Below, in pieces: positions 23,713 to 32,286 of a DNA stretch of 54,975 bases. Position numbers and translations under genes: made by a program. The stretch is taken from the NCBI GenBank assembly GCA_021817905.1, contig JAKAFM010000005.1:1-54975 (forward strand), written 5' to 3'. Position 1 is the stretch's first letter, and each line of letters opens with the position of its first letter. The notes beneath the pieces were generated by a model. That model made no database searches and had not been told where the DNA came from. It saw only the letters and a program-made list of their open reading frames with translations. This DNA is from a bacterium. GTDB taxonomy: Bacteria; Patescibacteriota; Microgenomatia; UBA12405.

Positions 23713-24946
23713 TGGTATAGATATTGGATCAAGTAAAGTTACCACTATCATTGGTCAATATTTTGAGACTGAAGACCGTTTTAATATTATTGCCGTGGCC
23801 TCATCTCCAGCTTTAGGGTTTCGTAAAAGTCAAATTATTAACCTTGAACAGGCCATTGACACCATTACTAAAAGTGTTGAATCAGCCGAACGTATGGCTG
23901 GTATGCAAATAAAAGAAGCTCATATTTCTTTAGCTGCCGCCCATATTCAATCACTAAACTCTAAAGGTGTAGTTGCCGTTAGCAACCCAAAAGGTGAAAT
24001 TGTCGCCAACGATGTTGATCGTGTTATCGAAGCCGCTAAAGCTATCACTCTTCCATCAGGGAAAGAAATTATTCATATTATCCCCCGAGTTTTTACAGTT
24101 GACGGTCAAGAAGGAGTGGTCGACCCTATCGGTATGAATGGAGTTCGACTCGAAGTCGAAACCAACATTATCGTTGCCTCCGCTCCGGCTTTACGTAATT
24201 TGGAAAAATGTTTAAATGAGGTTGGGGTCAATCCACAATCATTGGTTTATGCCGGACTTTCAACTGCTACCATCGCTTTAACTGACACCGAAAAAGAACT
24301 CGGAGTAGCCCTTATCGATATCGGAGGAACGACTACTTCAATCACCATTTTTAATGAATCATCGCCGTGCTATGCTGCCGTATTACCAGTCGGTGCTACC
24401 AATGTTACTAACGACTTAGCCATTGGTCTAAGATTCTCCCTCGATGATGCCGAAAAAATAAAACTTAAATTAACAAAATTTTTAGAAAACAAAAACTATG
24501 AAGACGAGATAGATCTTTCACACTTCGGTATCGAATCTGATCAACGGAAATTATCCCTCCAAACCGCCGTCAATGGAATTATAAAACCTCGACTTGAGGA
24601 AATATTTTCCCTAATTGATCAAGAAATTGATAATAGTGGTTACAAATCATTAATACCTGCCGGAATTGTTATGACCGGCGGTGGTGCTTTAACCATCATG
24701 GCCAAAGAAGTCTGCAGTAACACTATCCCGCTACCTTTAAGAATTGCCATCCCTCCAAAAATTGGTGGACTGGTTGATGAAATACTCAATCCTGCATTCA
24801 CTAGCTCTGTTGGTCTATTAATGTACGGTTTCAATCAAGAAAAAAAAGGGAAAACCACTTCTTCAAGTCATAAATCTAAAGCAAAAGTTTCTGTTGGATC
24901 ACTGTTTGGACGATTTAAAGATTTAATTGAGCCATTGCTACCATGA
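23690..24946 (+). CDS. ftsA: cell division protein FtsA
   Basis: Actin-like membrane tether for the FtsZ ring, 418 aa. Motifs: GIDIGSSKVTTIIG near residue 9 (phosphate 1), VIDIGGTTTSITIF near 205 (phosphate 2), GIVMTGGGALTIM near 322 (adenosine), and the 1C domain in between. The C-terminal end, SVGSLFGRFKDLIEPLLP, is an amphipathic helix that fits membrane binding. It overlaps the preceding small gene by 23 bp and precedes ftsZ by 25 bp. Confidence 0.93.
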   Translation: MQHSKIINGIDIGSSKVTTIIGQYFETEDRFNIIAVASSPALGFRKSQIINLEQAIDTITKSVESAERMAGMQIKEAHISLAAAHIQSLNSKGVVAVSNPKGEIVANDVDRVIEAAKAITLPSGKEIIHIIPRVFTVDGQEGVVDPIGMNGVRLEVETNIIVASAPALRNLEKCLNEVGVNPQSLVYAGLSTATIALTDTEKELGVALIDIGGTTTSITIFNESSPCYAAVLPVGATNVTNDLAIGLRFSLDDAEKIKLKLTKFLENKNYEDEIDLSHFGIESDQRKLSLQTAVNGIIKPRLEEIFSLIDQEIDNSGYKSLIPAGIVMTGGGALTIMAKEVCSNTIPLPLRIAIPPKIGGLVDEILNPAFTSSVGLLMYGFNQEKKGKTTSSSHKSKAKVSVGSLFGRFKDLIEPLLP

Positions 24947-24971
24947 TAAGTAGCAATCTCTCTTAAATACT

Positions 24972-26141
24972 ATGGCACTCATCAAAACGCTGGCCGGTCA
25001 GTTCGCTAAAATAAAAGTCGTCGGAGTCGGAGGTGGTGGCAATAATGCCGTCAATTCCATGATAGCTGAGGGTGGTATTAATGGCGTTGACTTTGTCGCT
25101 ATTAACACCGATTCTCAAGCACTGCTCAACTCCCAAGCTTCAATCAAAATCCAAATCGGTGAAAAATTAACCAAAGGTCTTGGTGCTGGATCAAATCCTC
25201 AAATAGGTCAAAAGGCTGCCGAGGAATCTCACGACAAAATTAAAGAAATACTTGAAGGTACCGACATGTTATTTATCACCGGCGGAATGGGCGGTGGAAC
25301 CTGCACTGGAGCCGCACCCATCATTGCTTCAATTGCCAAAAAAGAATTGGGGATTCTAACTATTGCTGTTGTTACCAAGCCATTTTTATTCGAAGGTACC
25401 CGACGAATGACCAATGCTGAAGAAGGCATCACTCAGCTTAAAAAAAACGTCGATACCATGATCGTCATTCCCAACCAAAAGGTAATGGAAGTGGTCAATA
25501 ATAAAGCCACTCTACAACAAGCGTTTAAAACTGCCGATTCCGTTTTAACCAAAGGCACCCGGGCAATTTCTGATCTGATTACTATTCCCGGACTCATTAA
25601 CCTAGATTTTGCCGATATAAAAACAGTTATGGCCAACGCTGGATCCGCCCTCATGGGAGTAGGGGAAGCCGAAGGAGAAAATAAAGCCTCAGAAGCTGTC
25701 CAAGCCGCCATTTATTCTCCATTACTCGAAGTCAGTGTTGACGGAGCTCGCGGAATTCTCATCAATATTGTCGGTGGCACTGATTTAACTATGGCCGAAA
25801 TCGAAGAGGCGGCCCACACCATTACCGAAAAAGCCTCTCCTGATGCCAACATTATCTTTGGCGCTTCAATTGATCCCAGCCTTAAAAATAGGATGAAAAT
25901 TACCGTGATTGCCACTGGCTTTGACGAATCACATCAACGAATTTACGGCCAAGTTAAAAAACCTGTCTTCACTCCTCAAACATCCACTCACGCGTCATCT
26001 TCCACTCCATCAAATTCCACCCCACCACAGCCTCTTGATCAGGACAAAATAACCGAATTATTGGGCAATAAAAATATTCCCGTCGGGGTTGATATCTCCG
26101 ATTCCTTCGACATCCCTTCTTTCTTAAAGAAAAACAGTTAA
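24972..26141 (+). CDS. ftsZ: cell division protein FtsZ
   Basis: Tubulin-like GTPase forming the division ring, 389 aa. GVGGGGNNAVNSM near residue 18, the tubulin signature region GGMGGGTCTGAAP at about 104-116 (GGGTGTG in most FtsZ, here GGGTCTG), NLDFADIKTVMANAG for the T7 synergy loop, and a flexible Ser/Pro-rich linker. The C-terminal conserved peptide SFDIPSFLKK, which binds FtsA, is intact. The stop codon lies inside a 14-bp palindrome next to the ileS leader promoter. Confidence 0.95.
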   Translation: MALIKTLAGQFAKIKVVGVGGGGNNAVNSMIAEGGINGVDFVAINTDSQALLNSQASIKIQIGEKLTKGLGAGSNPQIGQKAAEESHDKIKEILEGTDMLFITGGMGGGTCTGAAPIIASIAKKELGILTIAVVTKPFLFEGTRRMTNAEEGITQLKKNVDTMIVIPNQKVMEVVNNKATLQQAFKTADSVLTKGTRAISDLITIPGLINLDFADIKTVMANAGSALMGVGEAEGENKASEAVQAAIYSPLLEVSVDGARGILINIVGGTDLTMAEIEEAAHTITEKASPDANIIFGASIDPSLKNRMKITVIATGFDESHQRIYGQVKKPVFTPQTSTHASSSTPSNSTPPQPLDQDKITELLGNKNIPVGVDISDSFDIPSFLKKNS

Positions 26142-26146
26142 CTGTT
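26133..26146. promoter_or_regulatory. 14-bp perfect palindrome in promoter spacer
   Basis: AACAGTTAACTGTT reads the same on both strands. It covers the ftsZ stop codon and ends one base before the ileS-leader -10 box, filling the spacer. This is where a repressor dimer could bind. It could be chance, since no second copy was found. Confidence 0.35.
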
Positions 26147-26147
26147 G

Positions 26148-26153
26148 TATAAT
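26148..26153 (+). promoter_or_regulatory. ileS leader promoter -10 box (TATAAT)
   Basis: Perfect TATAAT ending 10 nt before the leader-peptide ATG, so the leader transcript would begin 3-5 nt before that ATG. No good -35 box is visible. Confidence 0.7.
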
Positions 26154-26163
26154 AAACCCAACC

Positions 26164-26196
26164 ATGACGTATCAATTCATTATTATTATTAACTAG
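26164..26196 (+). CDS. ileS leader peptide MTYQFIIIIN
   Basis: A ten-codon reading frame: ATG ACG TAT CAA TTC, four consecutive ATT (Ile) codons, AAC, then TAG. It is placed between a promoter and a terminator in front of the isoleucyl-tRNA synthetase gene, so the four Ile codons would make the ribosome sense charged tRNA-Ile, as leader peptides of amino-acid operons do. The codon run alone could arise from an ATT repeat in AT-rich DNA. The combination with position is what makes it convincing. Confidence 0.75.
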   Translation: MTYQFIIIIN

Positions 26197-26220
26197 GGCT
26201 CTGCTTCAAACCGCAGAGTC
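26197..26220 (+). other. leader hairpin after the stop codon
   Basis: An 8-bp stem: GGCTCTGC 26197-26204 pairs with GCAGAGTC 26213-26220 (one G-U), loop of 8 nt. It begins at the base after the leader stop, so a ribosome paused on the Ile codons or at the stop would cover different amounts of its 5' arm. It may act as a pause hairpin or as part of the switch. Confidence 0.65.
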
Positions 26221-26223
26221 ATT

Positions 26224-26252
26224 ATCCCGGTATCCACCGGGATTTTCTTTTT
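26224..26252 (+). terminator. intrinsic terminator (attenuator) before ileS
   Basis: ATCCCGG 26224-26230 pairs perfectly with CCGGGAT 26237-26243 (6-nt loop), followed by TTTCTTTTT. This is a classic Rho-independent terminator lying 7 nt before the ileS ATG, so ileS must be expressed by read-through. Confidence 0.85.
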
Positions 26253-26259
26253 AAATAAC

Positions 26260-29061
26260 ATGAACCAAACAAACTTTTTTCCCTCAATCTCCAACAATCC
26301 AGATTTTCCAGAACTAGAGCGTCAAATGCTTGAAACCTGGGAAAAGAACGATTTAGTTAACCTGTATCTTCACAAAAACGACCAATCCGATAAACGTTTT
26401 TCTTTTATCGATGGACCAATTACTGCCAACAACCCCATGGGAGTTCACCATGCTCGCGGAAGAACACTCAAAGATGTCATTCAACGATTTAAAAACGCCC
26501 AAGGTTTCGCCGAGCGTTTCCAAAACGGCTTTGACTGCCAAGGATTATGGGTCGAAGTCGAAGTCGAAAAAGAAGCCGGATTTAATTCTAAAAAAGATAT
26601 TCAAGAATTCGGGCTGGCCAATTTTACCAATGCCTGTCTTGCTCGAGTCGACAAATATGCCGCTATCCAGACTAAACAATCCCAACGATTAGGAATGTTT
26701 ATGGATTGGGAAAATTCTTACTACACCAACTCCCTTAACAATAATCTTTATATTTGGCATTTCTTAAAAATTGTCTATGAAAAAGGTTGGCTTTATCAAA
26801 AAGAAACCGCCACCACCTGGTGTCCACGCTGTGAAACCGGACTGTCTCAACATGAACAAGCTGATGGTTACAAAGATATTACCGATACTTCGGTATACCT
26901 AAAGTTTAAATTAAAAAATAAGCCTAACGAATATGTGCTTGCCTGGACAACCACACCCTGGACACTTTCTGCTAATGTTTTACTTGCCATTAACCCAGAT
27001 CATCAATATGTTAAGGCCAAACAGAACGACCAATATATCTATCTTGCTAAAGTTTCTGCCAACCGTCTAGGATTAACCGATTACCAACCGATTGATGCCA
27101 CCACACTCCTTGGACTTGAATATGACACCCTCTATGATATTCCCGCACAACTTGGCGTCAAACATACCATCGTCGAGTGGGATCAGGTCGACCCTATCCA
27201 AGGTTCAGGAGTTGTCCATATCGCGCCAGGATGTGGTCAAGAGGATTATGATTTAGGCAAAAAACTTGGTAGTGCCATGATTGGCCCCTTAAACGAACAA
27301 GGACACTTTATTGAAGGCTTCGGAGAATTAACCGGTAAATATGCCCACAATGTCGCCCCCATGGTTTTTGAATATCTCGAAAAATGTGGCGCCCTCTTTA
27401 AAACCGAACCCATCACACACCGCTACCCTCATTGCTGGCGATGCAAAACCAAATGTCTGTTCCGACTGGAAAAAAATTGGTTTATCAATACCGACGAAAT
27501 TCGCCCTCAATTAAAAGAAGCCGCTGCAAAAGTTAAGTGGCATCCAAAATATACACTCAGAAGAATGCTTAATTGGCTTGACAATATGGAAGATTGGATG
27601 ATTAGTCGTAAACGTTTTTATGGTCTCGCCCTGCCGTTTTATCCCTGCAAATGTGGACATTTAACCGTTGTTGGCAGCTTGGAAGAATTGAAAACTTTAG
27701 CCACTAATCCCGAAAAAATTAAGGGTTTAAAAAGCCTCCACCGTCCCTGGATCGACGAAATCACGATTACTTGTCCTCAATGCGGCCAAACCACCTCACG
27801 TGTAGCTGATGTCGGTGATTGCTGGTTAGATGCTGGTGTTGTTCCCTTTTCAACCCTTAAATATCTCGAGGATAAAGAATACTGGAAAAAATGGTTTCCT
27901 GCCGATTTTATTAGTGAAATGATCGAACAGGTCCGCCTTTGGTATTATTCCATGCTCTTTTTTAGTGTAATTTTTGAGGGTCGTTCGCCTTACCAAAACG
28001 TCCTAAGTTACACCGAAGTCAGAGACGAAAAAGGTGAACGTATGAGTAAAACCAAAAAAAACGGTATTGGTTTCGATGAGGCAGCTGAAAAAATGGGCGT
28101 TGACGCTATGCGCTGGCTTTACTGCCGACAAAAGTCTCACGCTGTAGTAAATTTTGGCTATAATATTGCCGACCAAGTCAAACGCGATTTTATCTTACTA
28201 TACTGGAATACATTCCGTTTCTTTACCACCCTTGCCAATAGTGAAAACTGGCAACCTCCCAAAAATCATCAGCCGTTTAAACCAGAAACCCTTCACCTCC
28301 TTGATCGCTGGATTTTGACCAGACTCGATCAGGCAATTACACTTACGACCAAATCGCTGGAAAGATTTGATACTACGACCAGTACTAAAACGCTTGAAGA
28401 ATATATCAATGACCTCTCGACTTGGTATATCCGTCGCTCGCGGGATCGCGCTGAATCTCTTCCGGTCCTTTATCACTGCCTAACCACCCTGACTTTACTC
28501 TGCGCCCCCTTTATTCCGTTCCTAACTGAAACGATTTACCAACAACTCCTGGGTAATAGCCAATACAATGTCCATGATTCCGTTCATTTACAATCCTGGC
28601 CTCAACCATCTACTAAAGTTGACACTACGCTTATTACTGCCATGAATCAGGCGAGAACCTATAGCCAATTAATTCACGGCCAACGTCAACTAGCCGGCAT
28701 TAAAATTAGGCAACCACTTGCCACAGCCACTATTTTTACATCACTTAACCTAAACCAAGAATTTCTCGACATCATAAAAGAAGAGACTAATGTCAAAAAA
28801 ATTGACATTGTTTCCAAAACGGGTGAAATTGAAGTCAAACTTGACACCACCATAACCGACGAGCTACGCCAAGAAGGGGAATATCGTGACCTGGTTCGTT
28901 CAATTCAGGTCATGCGAAAAGAACAACATTTTGATCTCAAAGATCACATAAAAATATTTGCCCCTGCTTGGCCAAAAACATTTGAACAGGCGATAAAAGA
29001 CAAAACGGTTGCCGATTCAATAACCCAGGCTGATAAACTATCCATAGAACATGTCAATTAG
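26260..29061 (+). CDS. ileS: isoleucyl-tRNA synthetase
   Basis: Charges tRNA-Ile; class I synthetase of 933 aa. The HIGH region reads NNPMGVHHARGRTLKD and the KMSKS region reads GERMSKTKKNG. Zinc-binding cysteines are visible in WCPRC near residue 188, KCGH and CPQC around 463-507. The editing domain lies between about 210 and 390 (AWTTTPWTL, HIAPGCGQEDYDLG), and the helical anticodon domain follows residue 650. The HIGH variant belongs, as I recall, to a recognised IleRS subgroup. Expression is probably set by the leader peptide and terminator upstream. No Shine-Dalgarno is evident. Confidence 0.9.
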   Translation: MNQTNFFPSISNNPDFPELERQMLETWEKNDLVNLYLHKNDQSDKRFSFIDGPITANNPMGVHHARGRTLKDVIQRFKNAQGFAERFQNGFDCQGLWVEVEVEKEAGFNSKKDIQEFGLANFTNACLARVDKYAAIQTKQSQRLGMFMDWENSYYTNSLNNNLYIWHFLKIVYEKGWLYQKETATTWCPRCETGLSQHEQADGYKDITDTSVYLKFKLKNKPNEYVLAWTTTPWTLSANVLLAINPDHQYVKAKQNDQYIYLAKVSANRLGLTDYQPIDATTLLGLEYDTLYDIPAQLGVKHTIVEWDQVDPIQGSGVVHIAPGCGQEDYDLGKKLGSAMIGPLNEQGHFIEGFGELTGKYAHNVAPMVFEYLEKCGALFKTEPITHRYPHCWRCKTKCLFRLEKNWFINTDEIRPQLKEAAAKVKWHPKYTLRRMLNWLDNMEDWMISRKRFYGLALPFYPCKCGHLTVVGSLEELKTLATNPEKIKGLKSLHRPWIDEITITCPQCGQTTSRVADVGDCWLDAGVVPFSTLKYLEDKEYWKKWFPADFISEMIEQVRLWYYSMLFFSVIFEGRSPYQNVLSYTEVRDEKGERMSKTKKNGIGFDEAAEKMGVDAMRWLYCRQKSHAVVNFGYNIADQVKRDFILLYWNTFRFFTTLANSENWQPPKNHQPFKPETLHLLDRWILTRLDQAITLTTKSLERFDTTTSTKTLEEYINDLSTWYIRRSRDRAESLPVLYHCLTTLTLLCAPFIPFLTETIYQQLLGNSQYNVHDSVHLQSWPQPSTKVDTTLITAMNQARTYSQLIHGQRQLAGIKIRQPLATATIFTSLNLNQEFLDIIKEETNVKKIDIVSKTGEIEVKLDTTITDELRQEGEYRDLVRSIQVMRKEQHFDLKDHIKIFAPAWPKTFEQAIKDKTVADSITQADKLSIEHVN

Positions 29062-30034
29062 CCTCTTATTAAGTCTCGGGACACTATTTTGTATCAACAC
29101 CTTCATGGTGTTATCACTAACCCCCAGTTTATTACCAAAACAACTCTTAAGCTGGCTTATTGGTATCTGTTTATTCTTTGTTGGTCGACTTATTGTCCCA
29201 AAAAACGTTACTTCCTCAAAATGGGTTATATTTATCATTTGCTGTCTATTTTTAGTAAGTCCTATCCTCCTTAATCACATCACCCGCGGATCGCGTCGTT
29301 GGATAAATGTCGGCCCACTTAGCCTCCAACCCTCAGAATTAGTCAAGCCGTTTATCGCCTTATTTCTAATTACTTCAGGTCAACCGCTCTGGGTAATCAT
29401 TCCAATGGCCATTATCATGCTTCAGCCCGATCTTGGCAGTGCTATTTCTTACACAGTTTTAGCCATTCCTGTCATTATTAGCCGACCGAGATTAATCAAA
29501 ATGAGTTTAGTGGTCATTATTATCACTGCCCTCATCTCCCCAATTATCTGGAAGTTTGCCCTCCATGATTATCAGCGAAATCGCATCATCTACTTTATCG
29601 AACCCCAAAAAGACCCTCTCAATAAAGGCTATAACGTTATTCAATCAACGATTGCCATCGGTTCAGGCGGTTTAACTGGTCAAGGCTTCAAAAGTGGTTC
29701 CCAAGGACAATTATTATTCCTTCCCGAAAAGCAAACCGACTTTATCTTTGCCTCACTTTCCGAAGAACTTGGACTTATTGGTATTGTCACTCTTTTAATT
29801 GCTTACTTTTTTCTCATCAAAAATCTTCTTGCTAAAGCATGGCAATCCTCTGATACCGTCCAAAATCTTTTTACCCTAGCCATTGCTGCCGAAATATGGT
29901 TTCAAGCCTTTGTTAATATCGGCATGAATATGGGTCTACTTCCTGTTACCGGCATTCCGCTCCCATTTGTTTCCGTCGGTGGCTCATCACTTATGTCACT
30001 TTTATTTAGCCTAGGGATCATCTTTTCAAAGTAG
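29051..30034 (+). CDS. rodA: SEDS glycosyltransferase RodA
   Basis: Second SEDS-family peptidoglycan polymerase in the window, 327 aa with eight or nine membrane helices. GSRRWINVGPLSLQPSELVKPFIALFL near residue 80, LQPDLGSAISY near 125, NVIQSTIAIGSGGLTGQGFKSGSQGQLLFLPEKQTDFIFASLSEELG near 195-240 and PVTGIPLPFVSVGGSSLM near 298. The LPEKQTDFIF block is typical of RodA, where the Asp is catalytic. Shorter than most RodA by one or two helices. It overlaps ileS by 11 bp, so it is probably co-transcribed with it. Confidence 0.88.
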   Translation: MSISLLLSLGTLFCINTFMVLSLTPSLLPKQLLSWLIGICLFFVGRLIVPKNVTSSKWVIFIICCLFLVSPILLNHITRGSRRWINVGPLSLQPSELVKPFIALFLITSGQPLWVIIPMAIIMLQPDLGSAISYTVLAIPVIISRPRLIKMSLVVIIITALISPIIWKFALHDYQRNRIIYFIEPQKDPLNKGYNVIQSTIAIGSGGLTGQGFKSGSQGQLLFLPEKQTDFIFASLSEELGLIGIVTLLIAYFFLIKNLLAKAWQSSDTVQNLFTLAIAAEIWFQAFVNIGMNMGLLPVTGIPLPFVSVGGSSLMSLLFSLGIIFSK

Positions 30035-30055
30035 GTAACCAGTTTATTGGTATGC

Positions 30056-30061
30056 TATAAT
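30056..30061 (+). promoter_or_regulatory. rplU promoter, extended -10 (TGCTATAAT)
   Basis: TATAAT with a TG extended element, ending 8 nt before the rplU ATG. Transcription would start at or within 1-2 nt of the ATG, giving a leaderless ribosomal-protein mRNA. Confidence 0.7.
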
Positions 30062-30069
30062 TCCCAAGT

Positions 30070-30384
30070 ATGAAATACGCTGTTATTGCCATCTCTGGCT
30101 CACAATATAAAATCGAAGAAGGGAAAACCTATACTGTCGATCTTCAAGACGTTAAGGAAGGTGAAACCAAAACCACTGATCAGGTACTCCTCTTTGTTAA
30201 CGAAAAAGATACCAAAATTGGCACCCCTCTCATTAAGGACGCTTCAGTTGACTACCAAGTTGTCAAACATTATCAGGGTGAAAAATTGCGTGTCTTTAAG
30301 TACAAATCAAAATCTCGTTATCGCAAAACCCGTGGTTTTAGAGCCCAACTTTCTGATATTAAAATAGTAAAAATTAATGCATAG
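30070..30384 (+). CDS. rplU: 50S ribosomal protein L21
   Basis: Ribosomal protein of 104 aa. MKYAVIAISGSQYKIEEGKTYTVD at the N-terminus, DQVLLFVNEKDTKIGTPLI in the middle, and the basic rRNA-binding segment RVFKYKSKSRYRKTRGFRAQLSDIKI near the C-terminus. Followed after 2 bp by rpmA, the conserved pairing. Confidence 0.95.
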   Translation: MKYAVIAISGSQYKIEEGKTYTVDLQDVKEGETKTTDQVLLFVNEKDTKIGTPLIKDASVDYQVVKHYQGEKLRVFKYKSKSRYRKTRGFRAQLSDIKIVKINA

Positions 30385-30386
30385 TT

Positions 30387-30638
30387 ATGGCACATACAAA
30401 ATCCCAAGGTAAAACAAACCAAAAATCAAATCGTCCCGGTCAACGGCGTGGTCTTAAAAAATTTGGTGACCAAACAGTTAATGTCGGTCAAATCATTGTT
30501 CGCCAGGTAGGATCAAAATACCATTCAGGTGAAGGCACTAAATATGGTAAAGATTTTACAATCTATGCAATCCGGCCAGGAATAATCAAATTCTTCAAAA
30601 GATTAGGCAAACAATTCGTTTCTGTAGTCAAGGCATAG
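30387..30638 (+). CDS. rpmA: 50S ribosomal protein L27
   Basis: Ribosomal protein of 83 aa near the peptidyl-transferase centre. MAHTKSQGKTNQKSNRPGQRRGLKKFGDQ and the IIVRQVGSKYHSGEGTKYGKDFTIYA block are characteristic (RQRGTKFHPGxNVGxGKDxTLFA in most). The N-terminus begins directly at the mature sequence, without a Firmicutes-type cleaved leader. Confidence 0.94.
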   Translation: MAHTKSQGKTNQKSNRPGQRRGLKKFGDQTVNVGQIIVRQVGSKYHSGEGTKYGKDFTIYAIRPGIIKFFKRLGKQFVSVVKA

Positions 30639-30694
30639 TTTTGATCCATAAGATCATACTTTTTTCACCACGGTTTTCATAGTAGTCTTAAACA

Positions 30695-31549
30695 ATGAAA
30701 GCCGTCAGCCAAATTCCTACCAACCAGCTCGAGCCAAACCCCCTTCAGCCCCGAGGAATAATCTCTCCAGAATCACTGGGCGAGTTGGTCGAATCGATCA
30801 AAGAACACGGTATCCTTGAACCCTTAATCGTTGCCAAAACCCCTGCCGGCTTCCAAATCATTGCCGGCGAACGTCGTTGGCGGGCGGCGCGTTATCTTAA
30901 GCTAGAATACGTCCCCGCCATTATTAAAGAAACCACCCCTCAACAAATGCTGGAAATGGCAATTGTTGAAAATATTCAACGCAAAGATCTAAACCCCATA
31001 GAAAGAGCCAAAGCTTTCCTTCGACTCAAAGACGAATTTGGTTTTGATAATAACAAAATTGCTAAACGTATGGGAAAAAGTATCCCATATGTTATTAATG
31101 TTTTAAAACTACTTACCCTTCCCGATGCCCTTAAAGACGGACTCCTTTCGGGACTTATCACCGAAGGTCATGCTCGCGCGCTTTCAGGAATCGGCGACAC
31201 TCGTCTCATTATCGAAGCCTACAAAATCGTACTTCGCGAAAAAGCTTCAGTTCGACGGGCTGAGGATATTGCCAGACGAATGCGCAAGCGTATCGAAGAA
31301 GGTATTGTCCCTATTACTAAGGAAAACCTTCCCCAATTTCTCAAGTCCCGTTTAGACAGTATTTCTACTGATTTCGAATCTCATTTTGACGCCAAAACCA
31401 CCAAAGTTAAAATTGTTCAAACTAACGTTGTTACTCGAGTTACTTTCCAATTTCGTGGGCCAATCGACCACCGTTTTGACGAACTTAAAATTCTCTATCA
31501 AAAACTTTGCGACAAGGCATTAACTGAAACCTCAGAAACCGAACGATAA
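30695..31549 (+). CDS. parB: chromosome partitioning protein ParB
   Basis: CTPase and centromere-binding protein, 284 aa. IPTNQLEPNPLQPRGIISPESLGELVESIKEHGILEPLIV opens the ParB/Spo0J N-domain, GERRWRAARYLKLEYVPAII is the conserved CTP-binding box, IVENIQRKDLNPIERAKAFLRL follows, and a helix-turn-helix at about residues 120-145 (NKIAKRMGKSIPYVINVLKLL) binds parS. No parA is in the window and no parS-like 16-bp site was noticed. It converges with lepB, 6 bp apart. A TAGTCT box lies 6 nt before the ATG. Confidence 0.93.
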   Translation: MKAVSQIPTNQLEPNPLQPRGIISPESLGELVESIKEHGILEPLIVAKTPAGFQIIAGERRWRAARYLKLEYVPAIIKETTPQQMLEMAIVENIQRKDLNPIERAKAFLRLKDEFGFDNNKIAKRMGKSIPYVINVLKLLTLPDALKDGLLSGLITEGHARALSGIGDTRLIIEAYKIVLREKASVRRAEDIARRMRKRIEEGIVPITKENLPQFLKSRLDSISTDFESHFDAKTTKVKIVQTNVVTRVTFQFRGPIDHRFDELKILYQKLCDKALTETSETER

Positions 31550-31555
31550 CTTAAC

Positions 31556-32146
31556 CTAATACCGAACCGTTGGTACCAATCCAATTGAGCTAATCGGAAA
31601 ATACACAAAAAATGCTTTTCCAACAATGCTGTCCCGTTTAATTGGTCCAAATTCACGTCCATCACGAGAGTGAGATCGATTATCTCCAAAGACTAAATAA
31701 CTATCGCTTGGCACCGTTACCTCCACCCCCTCACGAGCATAACTGCCCTGATCAGTCACAAAATCCTTTGGTAGAAAAAATTGATTCAATTCTGCCCCAT
31801 TCAAATACACTTTTTGATCTTTAACCATTACTTTATCCCCAGGTAATCCAATAATCCGTTTAATGTATTCACATTCATCCGCGGCACAAGGTTCCGATGG
31901 GGGAGCCTTGAAAACAATTACATCACCCCGTTGTGGTTTGCCTAATTGATATGACAATTTATCAGTCAGCAAATATTCACCGTCATGAAAATTAGGTTCC
32001 ATCGAACTTCCCTTAACCTGGTTTGGCTGTGCCACAAATAAATAAAGCAACACAAAAACAGACAATGCCAAAACAATAGATTGGACGAATTCCAAAATAA
32101 ACGATCCAATGGCAAAACCGCCTTGATATTTTAAGTCTTTCTGCAT
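31556..32146 (-). CDS. lepB: signal peptidase I
   Basis: Membrane protease that removes signal peptides from exported proteins, 196 aa. N-terminal membrane helix at about 14-38, the Ser nucleophile in GSSMEPN (Ser 48), the Lys general base in EYIKRIIGLPGD (Lys 96), and the SPase box FGDNRSHSRDGREFGPI. All boxes B-E are present in the right order and spacing. The upstream DNA shares a divergent region with tRNA-Val; TATAAA at 32156-32161 (minus strand) is a possible -10. Confidence 0.93.
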   Translation of the reverse strand: MQKDLKYQGGFAIGSFILEFVQSIVLALSVFVLLYLFVAQPNQVKGSSMEPNFHDGEYLLTDKLSYQLGKPQRGDVIVFKAPPSEPCAADECEYIKRIIGLPGDKVMVKDQKVYLNGAELNQFFLPKDFVTDQGSYAREGVEVTVPSDSYLVFGDNRSHSRDGREFGPIKRDSIVGKAFFVYFPISSIGLVPTVRY

Positions 32147-32170
32147 ATCTCCCAGTTTATAATGTCCTGT

Positions 32171-32176
32171 TATAAT
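32171..32176 (+). promoter_or_regulatory. tRNA-Val promoter -10 box (TATAAT)
   Basis: Perfect TATAAT, 16 nt before the tRNA-Val 5' end, in the divergent region shared with lepB. Confidence 0.65.
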
Positions 32177-32192
32177 TTGCTAGACAGCAATT

Positions 32193-32267
32193 GGTCGCTT
32201 GGCTCAGTGGTAGAGCATTCCATTCACATTGGAAAGGTCAGTGGTTCGATCCCACTAGCGACCACCA
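32193..32267 (+). tRNA. tRNA-Val (anticodon CAC)
   Basis: Full cloverleaf: acceptor GGTCGCT/AGCGACC, D-arm GCTC/GAGC, anticodon stem TTCCA/TGGAA with loop TTCACAT, and T-arm AGTGG-TTCGATC-CCACT. The 3' ACCA is encoded in the gene. It reads GUG. Located between lepB and the L,D-transpeptidase gene. Confidence 0.95.
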
Positions 32268-32286
32268 AAGGTGCTAGAGTATTCTA

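Noticed and set aside
26353-28476. Minus-strand ORFs opposite ileS
   Set aside because: Shadow frames of a well-conserved gene; no promoter and no recognisable protein.
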